A DNA stretch of 64,000 nucleotides. It comes from Enchytraeus crypticus (taxonomy: Eukaryota > Annelida > Clitellata > Enchytraeida > Enchytraeidae). Each line of letters begins with the position of its first letter. Position 1 is the stretch's first letter. Of the stretch, positions 46,277-57,125 are shown piece by piece. The position numbers were made by a program, and so were the translations under genes. Below the pieces are notes generated by a model. That model was not told where the DNA came from and did not search any database. It was given only the letters and a program-made list of their open reading frames with translations. The stretch spans positions 2,210,501 through 2,274,500 of the forward strand of contig CAJHZI010000253.1 of the NCBI GenBank assembly GCA_905160935.1. Reading direction: 5' to 3'.

Positions 46277-46505
46277 GAATGTCTTACTAGCGTAGGGGTA
46301 ACGTCATGAAGTTTTAAATGACAGATCCTTAGGTAAATTTAACCCTCGTGGGTTCGAATCCCAGCCGCGCTGATCTGAGAATAAAATCTCGGACATTCAT
46401 TGGACTGGTTATACGGAAAATGGCCTAAAGTGCCTAATGGTTTAAACATGTGGTATTAAAAAGTGATAGATATCAACGTAGTTGATAATTTCACTATAAT
46501 GCATG
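46277..46505 (+). repeat. SINE-D (tRNA-derived) copy
   Basis: SINE-D is about 230 bp: GAATGTCTTACTAGCGTAGG with A-box-like TAGCGTAGGGG, GTGGGTTCGAATCCCAGC with a perfect B-box, then GATCTGAGAATAAAATCTCG, CTAATGGTTTAAACATG and a palindromic ATCAACGTAGTTGAT near the 3' end. Three copies in the window. Confidence 0.9.
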
Positions 46506-46532
46506 TTTACTTTTTTGTTTAGTATACTATCA

Positions 46533-46690
46533 AATGCCAGGCTCAAGGCATAGTCTTGCTATTAGTGGCTTGTGCTGTCTGATCATGGGATGATATTTAT
46601 TTCTTCTTATTTTAAGCCATACTCTATTCCTAAGCAGCTTATTGAAGTATATAAGGCTTCTGAGTTGGTTTTTCATTATCTTCAGTATTT
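46533..46690 (-). repeat. SINE-A, highly diverged
   Basis: TATCAAATGCCAGGCTCAAG and AAGGCTTCTGAGTTGGTTTT match the SINE-A tail and middle. Confidence 0.5.
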
Positions 46691-47215
46691 TCTTTTTTCC
46701 TCTTACTCTCAATGACTTCTCAACAGAATTTTGATTTTTGAATTTTGTCTCTTTTGTATAACTTCTCGGCCACAAACATTTTCGTAATTTACAATTATAA
46801 TCTGAGCTTCGCATGGCTTATGAGAATTCACTCGCCCTTGAACTCTGACCCTTCAACTTACGAGCAAAGAACTGAGAGTTCGATGCCCGCTTTGAGTTTC
46901 ATTTCTTCTGAACTTGTATTTAGCCTCTAAGCGCTCGGCCGTCGACTATTTGGAGCAATCGAGGTTGACATTGACCCTGGCCGAGAAGTGTAATGTATCA
47001 GAGACATTGTTGAGCATGTATTACTAATGGAGATCAGTTGTCCAATCTCGAGTATCCCTGCAGTCTCAGGAAATCTGCGCCAATCGTCTGTACAACTTTT
47101 CTTTGGGCATTCAAGTCGCTTAAATCTTGATCTTTTGATTTAGATAGCTTAAATCTAAATCTCTTAATTTAAGATGCCTTAAATCCAGCGTTTGCGTGTA
47201 GAAGTAATTTTAGTC

Positions 47216-47216
<1 letters not shown>

Positions 47217-47278
<62 letters not shown>
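47217..47278. repeat. (TA)n microsatellite
   Basis: About 60 bp of uninterrupted TA. Confidence 0.95.
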
Positions 47279-47280
<2 letters not shown>

Positions 47281-47391
47281 CATAGGTAGCGACTGTGTCA
47301 ATAAATTATATGAAGACTATTTATAGTATACTAGACCTACGTGTATCAGAACTGTCAACAAATTATCAACAATATAACAGTTTAAGGGATT

Positions 47392-47516
47392 AAATTTAGC
47401 TTGACGTTAGTTTCCTGTCTCGTTTCATGTCTTTAACTGAGTAAGCACAGGATTTTAACTCTGCACTTGCTGATACGATATCGGACGCCTAACCCATCAG
47501 GCCACTGGCTCAGCCA
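47392..47516 (-). repeat. SINE-C, old
   Basis: TTAGCTTGACGTTAGTTTCC, GCACTTGCTGATACGATATC, AGGCCACTGGCTCAGCC. Confidence 0.8.
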
Positions 47517-47642
47517 TGATAATGTGATGGTTTCTATTTACTTGATATTCTGAAATGAGTCTTCTCTAGCCTACAATGCAAACTGATAATATTTTTGACG
47601 TAAATAATTAGTCTCTCTGAAGATATACACGTAAAACAGCAA

Positions 47643-47800
47643 AACAGCAGGTTCAAGGCGCATATTTTACTGTCGTTCTCGCTCTATGCTCTCTATGAAA
47701 CACTCAATCGATCGCTCGATCCCTTCAGGAAGGATCTTCTGTTAGAAAAATTGAGCGTAGTTTAGTTTAAGTCAGACATTTATCATTGCCTTCCTCAAAT
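47643..47800 (-). repeat. SINE-A, diverged
   Basis: AGCAGGTTCAAGGCGCATAT, TCGATCCCTTCAGGAAGG, ATTGCCTTCCTCA. Confidence 0.6.
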
Positions 47801-48547
47801 AATGCTTGATTACGTCTTAGACACCTAAACGGCAGTCCAAAAACAGAACCATTAAATCGACTTATAAACAGTTGACTGATTGATTTGATAAATCTTTATT
47901 GTTTACACAGTATATTACATTTTTGCTAATTAGTATTTTTGGTACATACTTGTATTAGTCGTTAAGCTTAATAATAAGTGTATGTATTTTGAAAAAGATG
48001 TTTCTGTAATTGCCATTCATGATACTCTGTAGACTATAATCATGCCATTGTGTAGGCTTAGACCTTTATCGCTTTCTTAACGTCTTTCTTACTTTAAACC
48101 ATAATAACAAATCTCTATTTGTGTCAACCTATGTCTAGGGTATATTTTCTATATTTGACTATACTAAGCTTTTGTAAATGTCTGTGTTTAATTTTATTTA
48201 CCAGTGCACTTTGCGCTTTCTATACGTATGTTAATATCCTTGAATGTTTGCATAGATCAGGCTATATAGCGTTTATTTGTATTTGTTTAGACACGTCTAA
48301 TATTGTGTATGGTTATTAGTGTGTATATATGTATGGTTTTGCGTTTGCTTACTTTTTTGCGTAGGAATTGTATAATACTGTGTAGATTTAAAAGCCTTTA
48401 TGTCATTGTACATGTATGTTTTTGTATTTGATTATGCTTTTATTTATACTTCCTATTTTGCATGCTTAATTTTATGTTTATATACATTGCTATCTGTTTC
48501 AATGTTCATGTTTTTGTGCACTTATAGTGATGTGTTTGTTTTATGTC

Positions 48548-48918
48548 TTCTTTTTCTTCAGTAAACTGCCAAGTGGCAGGTTCAAGGTACATATTCATAC
48601 TCAAAGTCTGTTTTCTCGTTCCGTAAGAGTACTCCTTAGATCAACAAGTTAATCTCTTCACAAAGTCTATGCCTTATCCATACCTTATGTAGCCTATAGC
48701 TTGGGAAAAATATGGCTTCTGAGGTGGTTTCCCGTTGCCTTCCTCATTTAGATGGATTAATTACCATTTAATCCTGGGGGAAAATATTTCATGGTGAGAT
48801 GGGTCCCCTCTTGCCATCCTCAGCTTCTGCCTTAGTCGCCTCTTACATACACGCGGCAGATTGTTTGCGGTTGCCCTATTCTGCAGTGGTCCAACCACAC
48901 CCGAGCACGACACGGGGG
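48548..48918 (-). repeat. SINE-A with repeated middle segment
   Basis: TTCAGTAAACTGCCAAGTGG to GTTGCCTTCCTCA at 48755, about 75 bp of extra sequence that ends in a second TTGCCATCCTCAGC, then the head CTGCCTTAGTCGCCTCTTAC to GAGCACGACACGGGG. Confidence 0.85.
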
Positions 48919-48988
48919 GATGTTTTATGTGTGTTTGCATAATATTGGTGGTGTTTATATATCACTCAAATAATCCGAGTATGTAAAA

Positions 48989-49121
48989 AGCTGGTAAAGC
49001 TAAGGTTAACGTCAATTTCCTCACTCGAAAGCGATGTCAGTGACGGTTGAGCCAGGATTTGAACCTAGCACATACTGATCCGCGGTCGAGTGTCTTACCG
49101 ACTTAGCCAGTTGCTCCAGCC
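48989..49121 (-). repeat. SINE-C, full
   Basis: AGCTGGTAAAGCTAAGGTTA to TTAGCCAGTTGCTCCAGC. Confidence 0.9.
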
Positions 49122-49407
49122 TGTAGTGTGCGTTACACTGGTGTGTATATGTGTTTGTTTGTGTTTGTTTAGACGTATGGAGTGCTGTGCGTGTTTAAAT
49201 GATTAAATATGCGTGTATGCGTCTTATATATTTAATTGTTGTCCTGTTGTCGGGTTTGGATCAGTCTACACACCAATGTGTATATGTTTTTGTATATACT
49301 ATATCTGTATAGTATTGACACTATTGTGCGTTTAAATGTATAAGCATGGACTTGTTGTCTGGTAATGTGCTTGTTTAATGGTTATAGTATTGTTGTTACT
49401 GTTGTTG

Positions 49408-49894
<487 letters not shown>

Positions 49895-50029
49895 TAGTCC
49901 TAATACTTGTCTCTATCTCTTGTACTCAGTTGTCATTCTATTGCAACTGGGTGTCAAGACATCGCGATGAGCTTTTTACGGAAAGAATATGCGAATCGTA
50001 TCAAATTGCGGTTTAAAGAGAATTAATGA

Positions 50030-50187
50030 TTTTACAGGTGATTTAGATTTTGAGAAAGGTTTGGGTAAGATAGAACAGGGTGAAGATGCAAAGTAGGCTT
50101 AGACCTTTTATCTAGTATTCGCCTACTTTGCATCTTTACCCTGTCTATCTTATCTTAACCATTCTAAAATCTAAATCACCTGTAAAA
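50030..50187. repeat. Long imperfect inverted repeat (foldback) in intron 4
   Basis: The arm 50030-50098, starting TTTTACAGGTGATTTAGATT, is matched in reverse complement by 50121-50187, which ends CTAAATCACCTGTAAAA. There are a few mismatches and small gaps, with a loop of about 22 nt. No gene or transposase is inside. It could be a tiny foldback element or the product of a template switch. A hairpin RNA precursor is possible but nothing else supports it. Confidence 0.8.
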
Positions 50188-50700
50188 ACAGTCATTCCCT
50201 TTCATCTTCCTAGTTTAATTTGATTCAAAAGGCAATGGTTAAAATTCATCAGGAACGTCGAAGGAAGGAGAATAAGAAGAGATTGTTGCATGTCACCACT
50301 TCTGTTCAACATTTAAGCAACGACAGTGAAGATAGTAGCCATGAGAAACGCTGAAAGAGGAATACAATTTGGAAAGCAATTGTTGAATGATGTAAGGTTA
50401 GCTGATGATGGACCAGTGTAATTCAATTTTAAATTTATTTCACAGGATAAGGACTTCATATTTGGATGACATAATTTTAATAGCTCAATTGTTTATCTGT
50501 AAACTGTTTTATTTGTTTATCTCGGCACATACCATATTAAATAGAGACGCGCTTAGCAAGCAATTGATTGATGGTAGAAGCGTTATTATTTACCGTCTTC
50601 TAGCGAGATTTTGAATAAAACTTACTTTCTTTCGCTGTGTATGTTATTTTACATTTAAAGACATTTCATCATCGTCATCATTATCATCAATATATCAACT

Positions 50701-50834
50701 GGCTGGAGCCAGTGGCGAAGTCGGTAAGATACTCGACTGCGGATCAGTAGGTGCGGGGTTCAAATCCTGGGCTCGCCCGTCACTGACATCGCTTTCGAGT
50801 AAGGAAACTGACGTTAACCTTAGCTCTACCAGCT
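50701..50834 (+). repeat. SINE-C, full, abutting SINE-B
   Basis: GGCTGGAGCCAGTGGCGAAG to TTAGCTCTACCAGC, near consensus. The next repeat starts within 5 bp. Confidence 0.93.
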
Positions 50835-50838
50835 TTTA

Positions 50839-51033
50839 CATCTTCCCGTGAATCCCAGTTTAGCTAGGGTCGGGATTTAGAAATGTCTGTTGCATTTTCT
50901 GGAGACTAGGCGTTCTCCAACCGAATACGCTTCTGACATTGGTTTGGATCATAGTGCTTTGTCGTCTTTTTACTACTTGTGCAGTCCACAGTCCTCGGTT
51001 GGTCTAGTTTTCAGCAACCCGGGCACAGCACGG
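50839..51033 (-). repeat. SINE-B (short form)
   Basis: ACATCTTCCCGTGAATCCCA, CTGGAGACTAGGCGTTCTCC, head CAACCCGGGCACAGCACGG. Confidence 0.88.
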
Positions 51034-51073
51034 ATGGCATTTAACTACATGTATACTGTATAAAGTAAATTTC

Positions 51074-51615
<542 letters not shown>

Positions 51616-51730
51616 GTAAAATTCTACATGTAGGCAAGAGGCTTGTTCTAATTAATCTTGCTTATGCTTATAAATTTTGCCTAAATGTTATTTTGAAACG
51701 TGTCTCTGCTTTGTTATTTCCTTCTGTTCT

Positions 51731-51740
51731 AATATATATT

Positions 51741-51812
<72 letters not shown>
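51731..51812. repeat. (TA)n microsatellite in intron 5
   Basis: About 80 bp of TA repeats, 44 bp before exon 6. Confidence 0.95.
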
Positions 51813-51837
51813 AAAGTAATTTTTATATAATCACTGA

Positions 51838-51999
<162 letters not shown>

Positions 52000-52375
52000 T
52001 AGGTGATATGCTTATATCCTTTTTCAGAGCTAGGTTTGTATGATTTCTCATTGGTGAGTTTGTCTGATTTTAGCAGTTAAGTTTGCATAACTTCTCAATT
52101 ATTTTTCGCTGTAATTTTATGATTTAAAATTTACTCCTTCTACGCTTAAGTTGCGTTCTCTTAATTTTCTCATAGGAACTTGGTCATTAGTAATACTTAT
52201 ATTTTGAAATTGCAACTAGCGACTATTTATGAATAATCTTATATCACTGTTGGTTTATGCAGTGTTGATTTAACTAGAGTTTAAGCCCAAGCCACTTTAT
52301 TTTAAGGAATAATCTATGACCAGTGCACTAAATCCTGAGCTCAGTACTAAATATAGTGCTCTAATTACTATAAAC

Positions 52376-52527
52376 AATGCCTCTGTTGTTAGTGCCTCCA
52401 TTAACAATGCCTCTATTAACAATGCCTCTATTAATAACGCCTCTATTAACAATGCCTCTATTAACAATGCCTCTATTAACAATGCCTCTATTAACAATGC
52501 CTCTATTAACAACGCCTCTATTAACGT
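52376..52527 (+). repeat. 15-bp minisatellite (CCTCTATTAACAATG)
   Basis: About ten copies. It encodes chance INNAS repeats and abuts the tail of the SINE-D at 52537. Confidence 0.93.
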
Positions 52528-52536
52528 CGTAAAAAA

Positions 52537-52757
52537 GCACGCATTATAGTGAAATGATCAACTATGTTGATATCTATCACTTTTAAAAACCATACGTTAG
52601 GCAATTTAGTCCATTTTCCTTATAACCAGTCCAGTGAATGTCCGAGATTTTACTCTCAGATTAGCGCGGCTGAGATTCGAACCCACGAGGGTTCAATTTA
52701 CCTCAGGATCCGTCATTTAAAACTTCATGACGTTAACCCTACGCTATTAAGACATTC
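52537..52757 (-). repeat. SINE-D ending 15 bp before exon 7
   Basis: Reverse copy: ATCAACTATGTTGATATCTA, GAGATTCGAACCCACGAGGG, CGTTAACCCTACGCTATTAA, GACATTC. Only TAATACATGTCGCAG separates it from exon 7. Confidence 0.93.
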
Positions 52758-52772
52758 TAATACATGTCGCAG

Positions 52773-52930
52773 AATGCGAGAGCCTCATCAAGCGGTTACT
52801 GTGCGTGGATCCAGCCAAGAGGATAACGTTACCGGAAGTGGTTCAGCATCGTTGGATGAAGATAGACTCTGATATCACTGAGCTTGAAGAGCTGACCACT
52901 GCAGCTATGGAAGCCCAGAGAGCTAGTCAG
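52773..52930 (+). CDS. SIK3: SIK3 exon 7: C-terminal kinase lobe
   Basis: Encodes residues 254-306: ECESLIKRLLCVDPAKRITL, PEVVQHRWMKI, then an acidic stretch DSDITELEELTTAAMEAQ. DPAKR is subdomain XI (Arg270 is the conserved structural arginine) and HRWM ends the kinase fold near residue 284. Phase 1 in, phase 0 out, acceptor GTCGCAG|AATGCG, donor CAG|GTTGGT. A minus-oriented SINE-D ends at 52757, only 15 bp before the exon, so the likely branch-point zone lies inside the SINE. Confidence 0.95.
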
Positions 52931-52994
52931 GTTGGTCAAATTAAATTAATATCTCTTCTTGTATCGTAATATGTTTAGTAGAAATGTATTTGAG

Positions 52995-53530
52995 ACTGAA
53001 ATGTGAGTCTGAAATATGCAATAGGATTGCACAAGCAATAAAGCCCTTGGGTAGTAGGAATGAACTTTTAACAAATAGTCTAAAGAAAGACAAAAAGATA
53101 AAGATAGTGAAAACCTGGGTTTGGACCACGCTATTGTATGGATGTGAGCAAGGAAGGAAGATATCAGGAAACTAGAGGCATTGGAAATGTGGAAATGGAG
53201 AATAATGGAAATGATTAGCTAGACTCAAAAGGTTACAAAAGTGGAAGTTCTGGATAAAGTTGGTGCAGATAGACAATTGATATCTGTATTAAGAAATAGG
53301 AAGAAGAGATGGATAGGACACATTCTACGGGAGTGGAAGTCTACTAAAAGAGGTAATAGAAGGCAGAATGGAAGAAAATAGGAGCAGAGGAAGGCCGAGA
53401 TTAGGAATGTTAGATGATTTAAGGATCTTCTCGTATGTGGACATGAAGAGGAAATTGGAAGACAGAAAAGAGTGAAGCCGTTATATACCGTGGACCTGCC
53501 AGTAGGCAGTGCACTGAATGAGAGAGAATC
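52995..53530 (+). mobile_element. LINE-1: RTE-like non-LTR retrotransposon 3' part
   Basis: The most complete LINE-1 family copy. A broken reading frame shows RIAQAIKPLG, KTWVWTTLLYGCE, then an RxRKKRWIGH-type segment, VIEGRMEENR and RGRPRLGMLDDL, the C-terminal end of RTE-type reverse transcriptases. The 3' end reads ACCGTGGACCTGCCAGTAGG, CAGTGCACTGAATGAGAGAG, which SINE-A shares. 5'-truncated, with stops (about 53175 and later). It begins 65 bp after the exon 7 donor. Confidence 0.85.
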
Positions 53531-53729
53531 ATTAGGGTAATTTTTATGATTATCTCGCAGTTAATCTCTTTGTTAATTTATTCATTAATCTCTTAGTTAA
53601 ACCCAAAGAAAATCTCAGAGATAATTTCTTGGTTACTAACTGAAAAAATTACTGATTGACAAATTTGCAAAATTCAAAAAAGAAAGGTTGATAACATAAG
53701 GTTAAAGGTTAAGGTTATAATACTAATAA

Positions 53730-53860
53730 CTCTCTCTCTCTCTCTCGCTCTCTCTCTTAGTGCAGTGTCTACTGACAGGTCCATTGTATATAACGCCTCA
53801 TAACTTATCATTCTAATATCATATCCCAATTTCTAATGCCCTATCAGACTAATAACTATA
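53730..53860 (-). mobile_element. LINE-1 family 3' end with (CT)n
   Basis: (CT)n, TTAGTGCAGTGTCTACTGAC, AGGTCCATTGTATATAACGC; truncated about 35 bp before exon 8. Confidence 0.8.
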
Positions 53861-53891
53861 AACTATAATTCTACTATATTGCATGTTGTAG

Positions 53892-54014
53892 GTTGAGCCC
53901 ATTAAGGGGTGCGAGGGAGTCGGTGAAGCCATAGAGATTGAGACAGAATTAAATCAATCAGTGTTGCAGTACATGAACCAGTCGCTCGGGCTCGATACTG
54001 ATAAAACTATTCAG
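53892..54014 (+). CDS. SIK3: SIK3 exon 8: linker and first half of UBA domain
   Basis: Encodes residues 307-347: an acidic linker, VEPIKGCEGVGEAIEIETE, then LNQSVLQYMNQSLGLDTDKT followed by IQ. The latter matches the first UBA helix and turn of SIKs (pattern N-x-x-V-L-x-x-M...LGxDxxKT). In SIKs this vestigial ubiquitin-associated domain packs on the kinase and supports LKB1 activation. 123 nt, phase 0 at both ends, acceptor TTGTAG|GTTGAG, donor CAG|GTAAAC. Confidence 0.94.
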
Positions 54015-54359
54015 GTAAACGATTGCCTCTGCCATTATTTTACTGTGTCGGCAATTTCTTGCTCTCTCTCTCCTCCTCTTTTGTGTTCTTCTAAGTGGCA
54101 GGTCCAAGGTACATATTCATAGTCCAATACACAAAGATAAGCTGTGCAAACAATATTTTTAGAATAGAGATACAATCAAAATTATACTATAATGTAAACC
54201 AATTTAATATATTAAATATAATAATATACATTAGTATAAATTATTAAACTTATTTTTTAAAATACATCATAACATTTAATTATATTCTAGTATCTTGTAA
54301 GTTAAAATAAAAAATAGTACATTTTTCTTAAATGAAATCTTAAATATTTCTTAAATATT

Positions 54360-54560
54360 TCGGTGAGTACTTTGTGGGTGACCACCTTGGAAGACCGAGT
54401 GTTGACAGCTTAGGAAAGAAAAAATCCCAGGGTGATGGAAGGTTATTCTTAAATCTGCGCCGGCTGCAATTGATGCGCCATCAAAAGGCAAAGATTACTA
54501 ATAACCATGGAGAGGAAGGTAGAAATGGGCCTTAAACAAGCGTTTGTGCTTCCTGACCCA
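54360..54560 (+). repeat. 5S rRNA-related SINE or pseudogene fragment
   Basis: GGTGAGTACTTTGTGGGTGA, CCACCTTGGAAGACCGAGTG resembles the 3' half of 5S rRNA (GGTTAGTACTTGGATGGGAG, ACCGCCTGGGAA). It is followed by unrelated sequence up to about 54560, such as GCGCCGGCTGCAATTGATGC. The 5' half and internal promoter are missing, so it is not a functional 5S gene. Confidence 0.5.
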
Positions 54561-54710
54561 GTTTGCCGTTATGTTATGTTATGTTTCTTCATAACAGTCA
54601 GTACAGTATGATATCAATAGTTTTCATTCAAGTAATATTACCTACCTCTTCCACGTCGTCTCTTCTTCGCTGGATTTAAGAAAATAAGTCTTGAACTCAG
54701 AGTTTAAGAC

Positions 54711-54932
54711 TTACTCAGAGTCTGCTTTCACGCTCCATAAGGAACACTTGATATATTAACAATTTAATCCCTTTATAAAAGTCAATGCCTTATCCATATT
54801 TTATGTAGCCAATAATGTGGAAAAATGGCTCGAGGTGGTTTCTCGTTGTCTTCCTCAGTTCTTGCCTAGTCGCCTCTTCCGACACATGCAGTTAATGGTT
54901 GGTCTATTCTTCAGTGGCCCGGACACAACACA
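54711..54932 (-). repeat. SINE-A, tail-truncated
   Basis: TACTCAGAGTCTGCTTTCAC, GTCGCCTCTTCCGACACATG, GTGGCCCGGACACAACACAG. Confidence 0.88.
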
Positions 54933-55097
54933 GCCTCTTACTGTAACTTTTTTAGTGCAAACTTACGGCATAACTTATTTTTTGAAACTAATTGTAAGTT
55001 TCAAAATCATTTCTAAAAATTCATTTTTTTATTCAGTTGTTGCACAGAATCTCAATTTCAATTTGTTTTTATTTTAGATTGGGCAGTTTATAGATTG

Positions 55098-55215
55098 TAT
55101 TTGTGGTGGTTGAGCAGCTGAAGTTAGTGTAATTTCAGATCAGTAGGCGTGAGGTTCTAAACCAACCCTTTTTCTTACATCGTATAGAGATAGAACCGAC
55201 TTTAACTCGGGAAAT
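55098..55215 (+). repeat. SINE-C, very old
   Basis: GATCAGTAGGCGTGAGGTTC and GAACCGACTTTAACTC resemble SINE-C; weak. Confidence 0.4.
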
Positions 55216-55383
55216 CCCAGCCCGCATCTCCCATCTATGTCACTTATGCTACTGTAACACACAAACAACATGGCTGTTCATTATTAGCATGTCCTCGACT
55301 TTACTGTTGAATCTTGAAAATATATGCAATTGCATCAGCTAAATAATTTATAGTAATTAATTCATTTCATTTCATTCATTCCT

Positions 55384-55650
55384 TTGTTGTGTCCGGGTTG
55401 TTTGAAGAATTGACCAACCGGTGATGGCACGTGTCGTAGAAGGCGTCTAAAGCACTAAGATCCATGCCAACGTCAGAAAGAGCATTCGGTTGGTGAGCGC
55501 CTAGGTTCCAGAAATTGCTACAAATATTTATACGAATGGAAAAATCTCAAATAGAATATTGACTGATGATGTGGTGTGGGACAGAGAGGACTGGAGAAAG
55601 TCTATTCGTATCCCGACCCTGGTTAAACTGGCATTTAATGAAGATGATGA
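55384..55650 (+). repeat. SINE-B, long form, 40 bp before exon 9
   Basis: TTGTGTCCGGGTTGTTTGAA, GGTGAGCGCCTAGGTTCCAG, GTGTGGGACAGAGAGGACTG, CCTGGTTAAACTGGCATTTA, GAAGATGATGA. Its 3' part is closest to LINE-2 at 56340-56445. Confidence 0.92.
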
Positions 55651-55690
55651 ATTAATTTCATTAACTAGTGTGTTACTTGTTGTCGTGCAG

Positions 55691-55853
55691 AGTATAAAGG
55701 AGAAGAGATTTGACAATCTCTGTGCGATCTATTATCTTCTGCTCGACAAGATAAAGAAGCAGAAAGTAGCGAGACTTCCTGTGGCGCCGCCTGTTGATAG
55801 ACTTCCTCAGCCGATGAAGACTGAACGGCGGGGAAGCATCACCACTGGACAGG
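55691..55853 (+). CDS. SIK3: SIK3 exon 9: second half of UBA and basophilic RRGS site
   Basis: Encodes residues 348-401 plus one base. SIKEKRFDNLCAIYYLLLDK completes the UBA helix pair (CAIYYLLL is the conserved core). It is followed by a proline-rich linker and KTERRGSITTGQ. Ser396 in RRGS is a PKA-type consensus placed where SIK2 has its RRPST site; the equivalence is an inference. Phase 0 in, phase 1 out. A SINE-B ends 40 bp upstream of this exon and a LINE-2 fragment begins 50 bp downstream. Confidence 0.94.
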
Positions 55854-55904
55854 GTAATCCTTGCTTTTCTCCTTCTTGTTTGAGTATTTTTTTAGTGAAG
55901 ATGA

Positions 55905-56445
55905 ATTTGAATGTTCAGGCTTCAGGCTGGGTGGGCAAAGTGGAGGGCTGCTAGTGGAGTGTTGTGTGATAGGAGAATCCCACTAAGATTGAAAGGCAAA
56001 TTTTATAGTTCTGTGGTAAGTCTAGTAATGATGTATGGCTCAGAGTGTTGGGCACTAAAAAGGAAACATGAGCAGAGTTTGCATGTGGCAGAAATGAGAA
56101 TGTTGCGTCTAATGTGTGGAAGAACTAGGAAGGACAGAATGGAAAATGAATATATGAGGATTAATTAGAATGTTTAGGGGATCGGGGATAGGTTGGCTCA
56201 GTCGAGTTTGAGATGGTATGGGCATATTGTGAGAAAGCTGATGAGGATGCAATAAAGAGTTTGGAGGGAGGAGTTGGATGCTAATCTAGAGAGAGGTAGA
56301 CCACAATTGACGTGGGATGCGATAATTAAGAAGGACATGAAAAATAGGGGATTGATTGATGATATGGTGTGGGACAGGGAGGACTGGAGAAAGTCTATCT
56401 GTATCCTGACCCTGGTTAAACTGGCATTTAAGGGAAGATGATGAT
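55905..56445 (+). mobile_element. LINE-2: RTE-clade non-LTR retrotransposon 3' part
   Basis: A frame reads [74 protein letters not shown], the C-terminal region of RTE-clade reverse transcriptases widespread in animals and plants. A stop (about 56167) and frame changes break it, and the 5' part is missing. The 3' end GTGTGGGACAGGGAGGACTG, CCTGGTTAAACTGGCATTTA, AGGGAAGATGATG equals the SINE-B tail. Lies in SIK3 intron 9, 51 bp after exon 9. Confidence 0.9.
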
Positions 56446-56737
56446 TTTGATGATTTCGAGTATTTTTTCTATTCCTCTGTGTGTTTAATTTATACTCAAA
56501 TAGTTCTGCTTCAATTCGAACAGAAGTCTTCTGCCTAGATGGATAGCGTGCTATCCATTTAACCATCCGATGGGAATGTCTAGCCCCATACTGGAACATG
56601 ATGCTATATAATTAATTATGTTTTAGTTCTAATTCTGTTTCAGTTCCAGTTCTGTTTTAGTTCTAATTCTGTGTGCTGTATATACAGCTAAATTAAACTG
56701 GTCAGTCTTTTAGATTTCTTAATGTGAATCAGTTTGT

Positions 56738-56807
56738 ATGAGCTCCTGGGCTCGTTCGTTGCTAATGTGACTTCGAGCGAAGAAATCAGTGTTAGATTTA
56801 GCTTTAG
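56738..56807 (+). repeat. SINE-C 3' fragment
   Basis: GCTCCTGGGCTCGTTCGTTG, TGACTTCGAGCGAAGAAATC. Confidence 0.65.
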
Positions 56808-56845
56808 GCTTTTTAGCAATATTAACACAGTTTATAATATAATGT

Positions 56846-57125
56846 TCCCATGTTGTGTCCGGGGCACTGAAGAATAAACCAAGCATTAACTGAGCGTGTC
56901 GTACGAGACGAGATAGCTAAAACTGTGGAAGACAACAGGAAGTCACCTCTGAAGCCATATTTTTACCCAAGGGATAGACTACATAAGATAAGGGTAATGC
57001 ATATCCTTTTGTGAAAGGTTTAACTTGTTGATCCATATAGTGCCCCCTATATGGAGTGTGAAAGCTGACTCTGAGTATAAATATGTACCTTGGACCCTCC
57101 ACTTAACAGAACACGTGAGAAAGAA
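56846..57125 (+). repeat. SINE-A, full-length, plus orientation
   Basis: TTCCCATGTTGTGTCCGGGG, CACTGAAGAATAAACCAAGC, GAAGTCACCTCTGAAGCCAT, ATGTACCTTGGACCCTCCAC, CACGTGAGAAAG. Confidence 0.88.

Larger units (their letters stand above)
54015..55690 (+). other. SIK3: SIK3 intron 8
   Basis: Holds a SINE-A tail scrap (54095-54130), a 5S rRNA-like fragment (54360-54560), a SINE-A (54711-54932), a worn SINE-C (about 55098-55215) and a SINE-B (55384-55650). Nothing recognised in 54131-54359 and 55216-55380. Confidence 0.8.

Noticed and set aside
50701-50780. Functional tRNA gene (A and B boxes present)
   Set aside because: Belongs to the repeated SINE-C family. No clean cloverleaf with acceptor stem, and many truncated copies exist. 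Also applies to SINE-D and SINE-E copies.
55559-55954. 131-codon continuous frame through exon 9 as a larger exon
   Set aside because: Its upstream part is SINE-B and its downstream part intron and LINE-2. Splice sites and phase restrict coding to 55691-55853.
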